Positions 7,337-13,705 of a DNA stretch of 64,000 bases are shown here, one piece after another. Location of the stretch: positions 175,123 through 239,122 of the forward strand of contig CAKQLP010000001.1 in assembly GCA_934254675.1 (NCBI GenBank), given 5' to 3'. The notes under the pieces were generated by a model. The model was not told the DNA's origin and did not search any database. It worked only from the letters and a program-made list of their open reading frames with translations. Numbering within the stretch: position 1 is the stretch's first letter; the number at the start of each line of letters is the position of its first letter. Origin of the DNA: an uncultured Alphaproteobacteria bacterium (lineage in GTDB: Bacteria > Pseudomonadota > Alphaproteobacteria > RF32 > CAG-239). The translations under genes were made by a program, and so were the position numbers.

Positions 7337-8137
7337 ATGTATAAATTAAAAAAGAATTTTTTATGTGCGGGTATTCTCGGGTGCCTTTTAAATGTCATTC
7401 TCGGATTTATTCCGAGAATCCATGCAAAACAGAATTCAAATCGTCATTATCGGGCGTGTCTCGATAATCTGGATCCTCGGGTCACGCCCGAGGATGACAA
7501 TAGGATGAGGATGTTTTTTAAGCCCGAAGATGACAATCTTGTTGCGCAGTGTGGGCGAAGCATGATTGAAATGCTGGGCGTTCTGGCTATTGTCGGTGTT
7601 TTATCCATCGGTGGCATTGCCGGTTATTCTAAGGCGATGAATATGTATAAAATAAATCGCTGGAGTGCATATTACACGGAGTTGTTGGCTAATTTACAAA
7701 TAGCTTTTTCAACAACTGGAACCTATGGTGATAAGTCCGAGGATTTAACGAATACAGTGATTAGTGCGGGATTGATGCCCGAGGGAATGGTGGATGCGAA
7801 CCATAAAGATATTTTTGGTAATCGGGTATATGTATTAAGTCGAGATTGGGGGGAATTATATGGTGTTCGATTGAATATTCAATATAATATGCAGGCGGGG
7901 AAAGCAGCTGTTGATTGTTGCAATAAGCTTTTTGAAATGGGGCAATTATATCCTAATTTATGGATTGTTTGGATTTCTGAAACGGACTATGGCGTTTGCG
8001 GTGGTGGTGCGCCGGATTCATATATTCGAGATATGGGATGTGTCCGCTATAATAAAGCGGCGGTGGCGTCAAATTGCAAAATATGCGAAAGTCAAGCTTG
8101 TTCAATTTTGACATTGTTAAGCAATTCAGTTTATTAG
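7337..8137 (+). CDS. Pilin-like protein (type IV prepilin motif), long repeat-bearing propeptide
   Basis: 266 residues from the ATG at 7337, with CGGAG about 8 bases upstream; a TTG two codons earlier is in frame. Residues 1-76 form an unusually long leader that includes palindrome-encoded peptide (VILGFIPRIH, LDPRVTPEDDN). The prepilin peptidase motif follows: QCG, then RSMIEMLGVLA, giving Glu at +5, and a ~20-residue hydrophobic helix ending GGIAGYSKAM. The globular region carries about eight cysteines, several near the C-terminus (VCGGG, DMGC, NCKICESQAC), suggesting disulfides outside the cytoplasm. No pilus or secretion ATPase, platform or secretin gene is nearby. It is transcribed only through the class 1 RNA. 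It could be a major or minor pilin or a pseudopilin. Confidence 0.8.
   Translation: MYKLKKNFLCAGILGCLLNVILGFIPRIHAKQNSNRHYRACLDNLDPRVTPEDDNRMRMFFKPEDDNLVAQCGRSMIEMLGVLAIVGVLSIGGIAGYSKAMNMYKINRWSAYYTELLANLQIAFSTTGTYGDKSEDLTNTVISAGLMPEGMVDANHKDIFGNRVYVLSRDWGELYGVRLNIQYNMQAGKAAVDCCNKLFEMGQLYPNLWIVWISETDYGVCGGGAPDSYIRDMGCVRYNKAAVASNCKICESQACSILTLLSNSVY
7393..7537 (+). repeat. Palindromic elements inserted in frame in the pilin leader
   Basis: Three or four hairpin modules stand back to back: TGTCATTCTCGG...CCGAGAATCCA (7393-7424), CGTCATTATCGG...CGATAAT (7442-7468), and TGGATCCTCGGG...CCCGAGGATGACA (7470-7499), with a remnant AGCCCGAAGATGACAA ending at 7537. The outer ends TGTCATTCTCGG and CGAGGATGACA are inverted copies. 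The same modules recur at 11.8-12.0, 50.2 and 63.1 kb, always inside pilin leaders. Confidence 0.8.
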
Positions 8138-8160
8138 ATTTACGGTGATTTAAATAGTGC

Positions 8161-8188
8161 TTGCATTTTTCAAATATTGTGATATACA
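8161..8188 (+). promoter_or_regulatory. Promoter of the rplKA operon
   Basis: TTGCAT (8161-8166), 16-base spacer, TATACA (8183-8188), leaving a ~100-nt 5' UTR. A hairpin GACCA / TGGTC near 8248-8262 could be an L1 autoregulatory site by analogy with other L11-L1 operons. The latter is inference only. Confidence 0.6.
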
Positions 8189-8291
8189 AAACAAGCAGTT
8201 AGGGATAAGTGTGTCTTTAGCTGTATGTGTTTAAACAATTTGTGGGGGACCAGCCATTGGTCTTTACCACTAACCTAAATGAGGTATTATA

Positions 8292-8729
8292 ATGGCTAAA
8301 TCTAAAAAGAAAATTTTAGGTCTTATCAAGCTGCAAATACCTGCCGGAAAAGCTAACCCTTCTCCGCCGGTTGGTCCAGCTTTGGGTCAAAAAGGCCTGA
8401 ATATTATGGAATTTTGTAAAGCATTCAACGCTCAAACTCAAAAAATGGAACCGGGTGTTCCTGTTCCTGTGATTATTACAGCGTATGAAGATAAGAGTTT
8501 TACGTTCATCACTAAATTGCCTCCGGTTTCTTATTTAATTAAAAAAGCTGCCGGCGTGCAATCTGCTTCTAAAGAACCTGGCAAAACTATTGCTGGTCAA
8601 ATCACTATGGCTCAGGTAAAAGAAATTGCTGCCACCAAATTACCAGACTTGAACTGCCCGACAGTTGAAGCTGCTATGAATATGGTTAAAGGTCAAGCCA
8701 TTTCTATGGGTATCAAGGTAACGGAGTAA
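8292..8729 (+). CDS. rplK: 50S ribosomal protein L11
   Basis: Binds the GTPase-associated centre of 23S rRNA. 145 residues, full length. The front carries the conserved IKLQIPAGKANPSPPVGPALGQKGLNIMEFCK, and the C-terminal rRNA-binding domain reads SASKEPGKTIAGQITMAQVKEIA. AGGTATTATA precedes the ATG. rplA begins 4 bases after the stop, so they form an operon. The usual upstream partners secE and nusG are not here; a pilin gene precedes it instead. Confidence 0.98.
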   Translation: MAKSKKKILGLIKLQIPAGKANPSPPVGPALGQKGLNIMEFCKAFNAQTQKMEPGVPVPVIITAYEDKSFTFITKLPPVSYLIKKAAGVQSASKEPGKTIAGQITMAQVKEIAATKLPDLNCPTVEAAMNMVKGQAISMGIKVTE

Positions 8730-8733
8730 GTCG

Positions 8734-9417
8734 ATGAGCGGAAAAAGATTAGTAAATGCATATAAAACTCTTGATAAAAATAAAGAGTACAGCCTTAAAG
8801 AAGCGATTAAAATCGTTAAGGAAAATGCAAAAGCAAAATTTGATGAAACCATTGATTTAGCAATCAATTTGGGTGTAGATCCGAAACACGCCGATCAAAT
8901 GATTCGCGGTGTTTGCCAATTGCCGCACGGCAATGGTAAAACTGTTCGCGTAGCTGTGTTTGCTCAAGGTGAAAAAGCTGATGAAGCTAAAGCCGCTGGC
9001 GCAGATGTGATTGGTGCTGAAAACTTGGTTGATTCCATTTTGGCCGGTAAAATTGATTTTGATAGATGTATCGCTACTCCGGATATGATGGGAATGGCCG
9101 GTCGTGTTGCTCGCGTTTTGGGTCCTAAAGGCTTGATGCCAAACCCTAAATTGGGTACAGTTACCGCAGATGTTGCCACAGCAGTTAAAAATGCTAAGGC
9201 CGGTGAAGTTCAATATCGTGTAGAAAAAAATGGTATTGTTCACGCTGGTGTTGCAAAAGCGTCTTTTGCTGAAGACAAAATCTATGATAACGCTAAATTG
9301 TTCATCGAAACAATTATCAAAGCTAAACCTGCTACCTTAAAGGGAACTTATTTGAAAAAGATTTCAATCAGTTCAACAATGGGTGTTGGCGTAAGGGTTA
9401 ACGCTTCTGAATTATAA
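8734..9417 (+). CDS. rplA: 50S ribosomal protein L1
   Basis: Forms the L1 stalk that helps release deacylated tRNA; in many bacteria it also represses its own mRNA. 227 residues. Family signatures include DLAINLGVDPKHADQMIRG, LPHGNGKTVRVAVFAQG, and MGMAGRVARVLGPKGLMPNPK in the central domain, and ISSTMGVGVRVN near the end. It follows rplK by 4 bases. After it comes a 367-base gap holding the rplJ leader rather than a direct junction. Confidence 0.98.
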   Translation: MSGKRLVNAYKTLDKNKEYSLKEAIKIVKENAKAKFDETIDLAINLGVDPKHADQMIRGVCQLPHGNGKTVRVAVFAQGEKADEAKAAGADVIGAENLVDSILAGKIDFDRCIATPDMMGMAGRVARVLGPKGLMPNPKLGTVTADVATAVKNAKAGEVQYRVEKNGIVHAGVAKASFAEDKIYDNAKLFIETIIKAKPATLKGTYLKKISISSTMGVGVRVNASEL

Positions 9418-9784
9418 TCCGCAAGGTTATAATTTATTAAAAAATACTTGCTTTTTGATAAAAAATTTGTTAAAAGGCAAACTAGTTTAGGGCAGAGAAG
9501 CTATTTTTAGTTTTTTTCTGCCCCACTCTTCAAGAGCGGAGGCTCTTGAAACTGTCCAAGACTGTGGGCGGCATCTCGATACCGAAGGCTTTTTGCTTGT
9601 AACTAAAGCTGACGGTGTCGCGGAGGCCTTAAATATCCGACATAGACGGGAGTGATTTAAAATTAAATTTTTCTCCTGGACAGATTTGGGTTCCGCAGTG
9701 TTCTGATTTTTTCGGAATGTTGTGGGTTTGGTAACGGTTTAGACCTTTGGGTCTGAATTTAACAATTTCGTATGGAGACAATAA
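9418..9784 (+). promoter_or_regulatory. rplJ leader region: promoter and probable L10 autoregulatory structure
   Basis: This 367-base gap has no gene. A promoter-like TTGCTT (9448-9453), N17, TAAAAG (9471-9476) is present. Downstream are clear hairpins: GGGCAGA / TCTGCCC (9491-9525), TTCAAGAGC / GCTCTTGAA (9529-9550), and TTTAGACC / GGTCTGAA (9739-9758) just before the rplJ Shine-Dalgarno. L10(L12)4 binding to a structured rplJ leader is established in many bacteria. Calling this the equivalent is inference from position and structure; I did not match an L10-leader consensus. Confidence 0.55.
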
Positions 9785-10267
9785 GTGAACCGCGAAGAAA
9801 AAACAGAGTTGCTCAACGCTTTGCACGAAGTATTCTCTAACGCAGAATCAGTTGTAATTACCGAATATTTAGGTTTGACTGTGGCTGAAGCTGATGAATT
9901 GAGAAACAAAGTACGCGCTGTTGGCGCCTCTTTAAGAGTTACTAAAAACCGTATTGCTCGTCTTGCTGTTAAAGACACAAAATTTGAAGGCTTGGCCGAT
10001 TTATTTAAAGGTCCGGTGGCAATGGCTTATGCCAGTGACCCGATTTCTGCTTGCAAAGCTTGTGTTGAATTTGCAAAAAATAATGAAAAATTGGTTATTG
10101 TTGGCGGTGCTTTGTCTGACAAAGCTCTGACACTTGATGAAATCAAAGAATTGGCAGCAATTCCTTCTATGGACGAATTGCGCGCCAAATTGGTTGGCCT
10201 TATCCAAGCTCCTGCCGCCAAGTTGGCAAGAGTTACAAAGGCTTACAGCGAGAAAGAAGCCGCCTAA
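9785..10267 (+). CDS. rplJ: 50S ribosomal protein L10
   Basis: Base of the L7/L12 stalk. 160 residues. It starts with GTG at 9785, with GGAGA 6-7 bases upstream; no ATG fits the conserved N-terminus. Conserved segments are ITEYLGLTVAEADELRNKVR, LRVTKNRIARLA and LFKGPVAMAYA. The C-terminal helices that bind L12 dimers (MDELRAKLVGLIQAPAAKLARV) are present. It is separated from rplL by 170 bases that contain a palindromic repeat. Confidence 0.97.
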   Translation: MNREEKTELLNALHEVFSNAESVVITEYLGLTVAEADELRNKVRAVGASLRVTKNRIARLAVKDTKFEGLADLFKGPVAMAYASDPISACKACVEFAKNNEKLVIVGGALSDKALTLDEIKELAAIPSMDELRAKLVGLIQAPAAKLARVTKAYSEKEAA

Positions 10268-10280
10268 GTTTCTTTTCCGT

Positions 10281-10363
10281 TTTATGCGAGTCATGCTTGC
10301 TGATTTATCGCTTATGTACTGAGTTGTACACTTCGCTCAAAATCAGCGGCGCAGCACTCAGCC
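10281..10363. repeat. Palindromic repeat between rplJ and rplL
   Basis: Large imperfect hairpin: GCTGATTT (from about 10289) pairs with AAATCAGC, and inside it TGTAC...GTACA forms a second palindrome, followed by TTCGCTCAAAA. The GTAC palindrome plus CGCTCAAAA block recurs in the pilin leaders at 50.16 and 62.95 kb. It interrupts an operon that is normally tight. Confidence 0.55.
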
Positions 10364-10437
10364 TAAAACAAAAAAGCTTAGTTATGTAAATGGTTTTTAA
10401 TTAGAAAATTTTAATTTAATTTATTTGGAGAAAAAAA

Positions 10438-10809
10438 ATGGCAGATTTGGCCAAATTAGTAGATGAATTATCAGCTCTGACAGTTATGGAAGCTGCTGAC
10501 TTGTCAAAAATGTTAGAAGAAAAATGGGGCGTATCCGCTGCTGCCGCCGTTGCTGTTGCCGGTGCTGCTGGTGCTGGTGCTGCTGCCGCTGAAGAAAAAA
10601 CAGAATTCGATGTAATTCTTGCTGAAGCTGGTGCTAACAAAATCAACGTTATTAAAGAAATCCGCGCTATTACAAGCTTGGGCTTGAAAGAAGCTAAAGA
10701 TTTGGTTGATGGTGCTCCTAAAACTGTTAAAGAAGGTGCTTCTAAAGAAGAAGCTGAAGCTATCAAAGCTAAATTGGAAGCCGCTGGCGCTAAAGTTGAA
10801 TTGAAGTAA
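10438..10809 (+). CDS. rplL: 50S ribosomal protein L7/L12
   Basis: Multi-copy stalk protein that recruits translational GTPases. 123 residues. It has an N-terminal dimerisation domain (DLAKLVDELSALTVMEAADL), an Ala/Gly-rich hinge near residues 35-55, and the C-terminal domain FDVILAEAGANKINVIKEIR with GLKEAKDLVDGAP. GGAG is 8 bases upstream of the ATG. A strong terminator follows 23 bases after the stop, so this transcript does not continue into rpoBC, which is absent here. Confidence 0.98.
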   Translation: MADLAKLVDELSALTVMEAADLSKMLEEKWGVSAAAAVAVAGAAGAGAAAAEEKTEFDVILAEAGANKINVIKEIRAITSLGLKEAKDLVDGAPKTVKEGASKEEAEAIKAKLEAAGAKVELK

Positions 10810-10831
10810 TTTAACTTATTTCCAATACAAT

Positions 10832-10866
10832 AAAAAGGCATAACCTAGGTTATGCCTTTTTTATAT
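10832..10866 (+). terminator. Terminator of the rplJL unit
   Basis: AAAAAGGCATAACC / GGTTATGCCTTTTTT, a near-perfect stem with a two-base loop and T-run. The A-run on the other side lets it serve the convergent gene too. Confidence 0.9.
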
Positions 10867-10872
10867 AAAATA

Positions 10873-11397
10873 TTACAAATGCCAAGGGATGCCTTCTCTC
10901 TCTGTCACTTTGTATTTTTTCTTAACCAAAAAATTTAGCAAGCTGCCAAATGTTAAATCGGGATTATTGCTGCAATAAGCTTCAATCTTGTTTACGTCAT
11001 CAGGAGTTAATTTTGTATTTCTTTCAAAATAATGTCCTATAAGCATTGCGTCAAATGTGGTCAACTCTAGTTTTTCATTTGGTTTGAGGTTTCTCCGTCC
11101 CATACCAGCCAAAACAGTTTGCAAATGCTGTTTGTAAAATAAAGAATTAGTTTTAGCAAATTCTAATAATTCGCCAAAAGTTAAATTTGGATGCTCAACG
11201 CAGTAATCAAGTACTTTTACACCATCAACACCAAATTCATTATTAGTTTCAATGTTGTAACAAATTTCAGCAATATCAAGACTGTCTATTCCAAAATCTT
11301 TCAGCTTGTCTTGCGGCTGAATTTCTTGTTTAATACTTTTCTCAATTACTTGTTTGAAAAATTGTTCAAAATCTTTGCTAAAATCAGGATTTTCCAT
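10873..11397 (-). CDS. Tandem acyl-carrier-protein-like protein, second domain lacking the Ser site
   Basis: 174 residues from the ATG at 11397 (MENPDFSKDF). An ATG 23 codons upstream gives an implausible hydrophobic start, and no strong Shine-Dalgarno is visible. Two similar units of about 75 residues are seen. Unit 1 has the ACP phosphopantetheine-site pattern FGIDSLDIAEI (Ser near residue 40). Unit 2 aligns at LTTFDAMLIGHY and lacks the serine. Both end in the same block, LDYCVEHPNLTFGELLEF and IEAYCSNNPDLTFGSLLNF. It stands alone: no ketosynthase, acyltransferase or adenylation gene is beside it. It may be a specialised carrier or an ACP-derived binding protein; the function is unknown. 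Confidence 0.65.
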   Translation of the reverse strand: MENPDFSKDFEQFFKQVIEKSIKQEIQPQDKLKDFGIDSLDIAEICYNIETNNEFGVDGVKVLDYCVEHPNLTFGELLEFAKTNSLFYKQHLQTVLAGMGRRNLKPNEKLELTTFDAMLIGHYFERNTKLTPDDVNKIEAYCSNNPDLTFGSLLNFLVKKKYKVTEREGIPWHL

Positions 11398-11481
11398 AGT
11401 GATAATAATTAAGAGTGAATAATAAAATAACAATTTATAGTTTAGAAAAAAAATAAAATTTGTCAAGAATTAAGAAGTATG

Positions 11482-11510
11482 TTGCCATAGCAGGATTTAT
11501 TTGTTAAACT
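11482..11510 (+). promoter_or_regulatory. Promoter of class 1 leader RNA, copy 2
   Basis: TTGCCA (11482-11487), 17-base spacer, TAAACT (11505-11510). The predicted start near 11517 coincides with the first base of hairpin P0. Confidence 0.75.
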
Positions 11511-11516
11511 CATTTC

Positions 11517-11713
11517 AAGTATAGAGATATACTTAGGGCGTCGAGAACCCTTTACAAAATCAGTCGTTAAGCATAGCGACTTTAATTTTTTATGCCGACT
11601 TCTGTTCAATGGACGGATGTCGGCTAAATAAGGCTATAAGCTGAATAAGCCGAGCCGTTTGATTTTGTACGGTTTTCGAACATCCGCCCGCTGTTAACGC
11701 GGGTTTTGTTTTT
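11517..11713 (+). ncRNA. Class 1 structured leader RNA, copy 2
   Basis: Same layout as the copy at 7.1 kb. P0 is AAGTATA 11517-11523 / TATACTT 11528-11534, entirely different in sequence from copy 1 yet still paired. P1 is GGGCGTCGAGAACC 11536-11549 with GGTTTTCGA 11671-11679 and CGCCC 11685-11689. P2 is TACAAAATCA 11553-11562 / TGATTTTGTA 11660-11669, again a different but complementary sequence. P3, P4 and the candidate pseudoknot are conserved. The terminator stem CCCGC 11687-11691 / GCGGG 11699-11703 is followed by a T-rich run. The pilin ATG is at 11738. The P0 and P2 changes are compensatory, which supports a functional RNA. Confidence 0.8.
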
Positions 11714-11737
11714 ATATAAAAGAAACGGAGTTTGAAA

Positions 11738-12640
11738 ATGTATAAATTTAAAAAGAAAATAATGTTTTGCTTATGTAAAGTCATTCTCGGGTTTATCCCG
11801 AGAATCCATCAGAAACACACCATGAGTAGTCATTATCGGGCTTGTCCCGAGGATCTAGATACTCGGGACAAGCCCGAGTATGACAGGAATAAAGGGTTAA
11901 GCACAGGTATTTTCGAATACACTTTAAATGTCATTCTCGGATTTATTCCGAGAATCTATTTGAAACACTCTCTTTTAGATTCTCGGGACAAGCCCGAGAA
12001 CGGCAACTGTGTTGCACAATGTGGGAGAAGTATGATAGAAATGCTCGGTGTGCTCGCTATTATTGGCGTTCTGTCAGTCGGCGGTATTGCCGGTTATTCC
12101 AAAGCTATTCGGGAGTATAAGTCAAATCAACAGAAACTTTCATTATCACAGCTTTTTAATGTGATTATTTCTTTGCGGCCATCTTTGGGAGATTATCCGA
12201 AATCATATGACAATATAACAGAAGTATTGTTTGCACTTAATGAAATTCCAGAAGGGTATGTATATAAAAATGCTTATTTGCAAGACAATGCTGGAAATAA
12301 ATTATATTTGTTTTTTGGGCTAGATACATGGGAAAATCAAGATGGTTCCTTATCTTCACAAAATTATTATTTGTTAACAATAAAGCATTCAATGAGTGAG
12401 GCATTTCTAACACCAAGCGGAGTTGATTTTTGTAAAAATGCTCTTCAAACCGTAAAGGCTTATCGGAGTGAAATTAAAGGCATTTGTTTTCATGTATCTG
12501 CTGGAAGCAGAGGACAGTGTTTTTCATATAATGCTTTGGATGATGCGATTTCTTCTCCAGTAAAAATTACAGAAACATGTGTGTATTGTAATGAATCAGA
12601 TGATAATAATTGTAATCTAAATGTGATTTTTGATAAATAG
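11738..12640 (+). CDS. Pilin-like protein with long palindrome-bearing propeptide
   Basis: 300 residues from the ATG at 11738, with the same ACGGAGTTTGAAA ribosome-binding segment as the 7.3 kb gene. The leader is about 98 residues and holds two palindrome blocks (KVILGFIPRIH..., NVILGFIPRIY...). Then comes VAQCG followed by RSMIEMLGVLA with Glu at +5, a hydrophobic helix and GGIAGYSKAI. The globular part is divergent from the other paralogues and Cys-rich at the end (ETCVYCNESDDNNCN). It is read from the class 1 RNA promoter through its terminator. Export and prepilin processing are inferred from the motif alone. Confidence 0.8.
   Translation: MYKFKKKIMFCLCKVILGFIPRIHQKHTMSSHYRACPEDLDTRDKPEYDRNKGLSTGIFEYTLNVILGFIPRIYLKHSLLDSRDKPENGNCVAQCGRSMIEMLGVLAIIGVLSVGGIAGYSKAIREYKSNQQKLSLSQLFNVIISLRPSLGDYPKSYDNITEVLFALNEIPEGYVYKNAYLQDNAGNKLYLFFGLDTWENQDGSLSSQNYYLLTIKHSMSEAFLTPSGVDFCKNALQTVKAYRSEIKGICFHVSAGSRGQCFSYNALDDAISSPVKITETCVYCNESDDNNCNLNVIFDK
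11778..12003 (+). repeat. Two blocks of in-frame palindromic elements
   Basis: Block A (11778-11884): GTCATTCTCGGG...CCCGAGAATCCA, then GTCATTATCGGGCTTGTC...GAGGATC, then ATACTCGGG...CCCGAGTATGACA. Block B (11931-12003): TGTCATTCTCGG...CCGAGAATC, then ATTCTCGGG...CCCGAGAACGG. Loops often read ACAAG or GCTTG. Their lengths keep the pilin frame open. Confidence 0.8.
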
Positions 12641-12687
12641 ATGTTGGAAGATAAAATAACAATTATATAATATACAATTATTATATG

Positions 12688-12715
12688 TTGATTTTTTCTA
12701 TTTCTATTGTAAGAT
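12688..12715 (+). promoter_or_regulatory. Promoter of the XRE-family gene
   Basis: TTGATT (12688-12693), 16-base spacer, TAAGAT (12710-12715), 31 bases before the ATG. Confidence 0.5.
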
Positions 12716-12745
12716 AACATTAAAGAAAAAACAAAGAGTGATTAA

Positions 12746-13300
12746 ATGACATCAAAGTTAGAAAAAATAAGAGTTTCTCGAGGGTTAAGCCAAAAACGGC
12801 TGGAAGACCTTTCTGGGGTAAAGCAACAACAGATTTCTTTAATAGAAAAAGGTAAGCCAATAATAAATTTAAACCAAGCACGGCGGCTTGCCAAGGCGTT
12901 AGGCTGTCATCCAAGTGAGTTGATTGATATTGATACCGGCTACGACCGATTAACAGAAATTGATTTAAGAGATATTCATAAATATTTACAGGCGACTTTT
13001 GATTTAACGGGAATAAATTTAAGAAAATCAGCCAATCTGTTAAATGTGGATGTTGCAAAATTAAAAGATTTTAAAGAAGGTGTGCTTGATTTAACTGTTG
13101 AAGATGGTTTGTTGCTGGCTTTTGTTTCTATGTTGCCTTTGGTGGCTCGAAAAATTTCGGATTCTCTAAGCATTAACAACAAGATTCTTTCTGTGGATGA
13201 TGATAGAGAACAAGAGGTTTTAGAAGTTTTTAGAACTTTGTCAGATGAAGAAAAAGAAAGATTTGTACATCTTATAAAAGCGACACCGTTGTTAAAATAA
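12746..13300 (+). CDS. XRE-family helix-turn-helix regulator
   Basis: 184 residues. The N-terminal Cro/cI-type HTH spans about 1-60 (LEKIRVSRGLSQKRLEDLSGV, QQQISLIEKGK, ARRLAKALGCHPSEL). Residues 75-135 resemble a second, degraded helical DNA-binding-like segment (LTGINLRKSANLLNVDVAKLKDFKEG). The C-terminal LSDEEKERFVHLIKATP resembles tails seen in chromosomal XRE regulators. No toxin or phage gene is adjacent, so a toxin-antitoxin role is not supported. It has its own promoter. Targets are unknown; the neighbouring pilin cassette is one possibility by position only. Confidence 0.8.
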   Translation: MTSKLEKIRVSRGLSQKRLEDLSGVKQQQISLIEKGKPIINLNQARRLAKALGCHPSELIDIDTGYDRLTEIDLRDIHKYLQATFDLTGINLRKSANLLNVDVAKLKDFKEGVLDLTVEDGLLLAFVSMLPLVARKISDSLSINNKILSVDDDREQEVLEVFRTLSDEEKERFVHLIKATPLLK

Positions 13301-13480
13301 ATAAGATTAAAACATTTTTGTTAAGTTTGCAGCGAGCAGTGCCTTTCGCGTCGCAGCGGCTCAACCTTCGCAGTGGCTCGGTTTTGCCGGCTATCTGCTT
13401 CGAACTCTCTTATGGAGTTCGCTTCTTTTTGTTTTAAAACAAAAAATACTCATTCTTTCGAATGAGTATTTTTAATTTTA
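13301..13480. other. Intergenic stretch with GC-rich hairpins; terminator shared with tRNA-Leu
   Basis: No gene. A GC-rich patch (about 13328-13425) contains CGAACTC / GAGTTCG (13400-13421). The hairpin ATACTCATTC / GAATGAGTAT (about 13445-13470) is flanked by A- and T-runs on both sides, so it can terminate the minus-strand tRNA as well as rightward transcription. Confidence 0.6.
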
Positions 13481-13567
13481 TGGTAGGGCCGGAGAGAATC
13501 GAACTCTCAAGACATTGCTGCCACCAGATTTTGAGTCTGGCGCGTCTACCAATTCCGCCACAACCCC
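13481..13567 (-). tRNA. tRNA-Leu (anticodon CAA)
   Basis: 87 nt with encoded CCA. On the minus strand, acceptor GGGGTTG pairs with CGGCCCT (first pair G-U). The D-arm contains GGAATTGGTAGACGC. The anticodon stem is CCAGA / TCTGG around loop CTCAAAA, giving CAA (reads UUG). A long class II variable arm is followed by the T-arm GAGAG TTCGATT CTCTC. Confidence 0.96.
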
Positions 13568-13705
13568 ATAAAAATTACACTATGTTAATACATCATATAT
13601 TTTTGTTCGTCAAGAGTTTTTTTATATTTTTATAAATATTTTTGCTTTTATTTTATTTCAGGCTATGATATAATTCTTGCCAGTTGATAAAAAATTGAGG
13701 TTATC

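Noticed and set aside
8857..9243. Long open frames antisense to rplA, rplJ, rplL and other genes
   Set aside because: They mirror conserved ribosomal and housekeeping genes, lack ribosome sites and give unconserved, low-quality proteins.
7393..12003. CRISPR array from the repeated palindromes
   Set aside because: Repeats are not regularly spaced, lie in coding frames, and no cas genes are present.
12746..13300. XRE gene as antitoxin or prophage repressor
   Set aside because: No toxin-like or phage gene is next to it, and the C-terminal half is not HigA/MqsA-like by eye.
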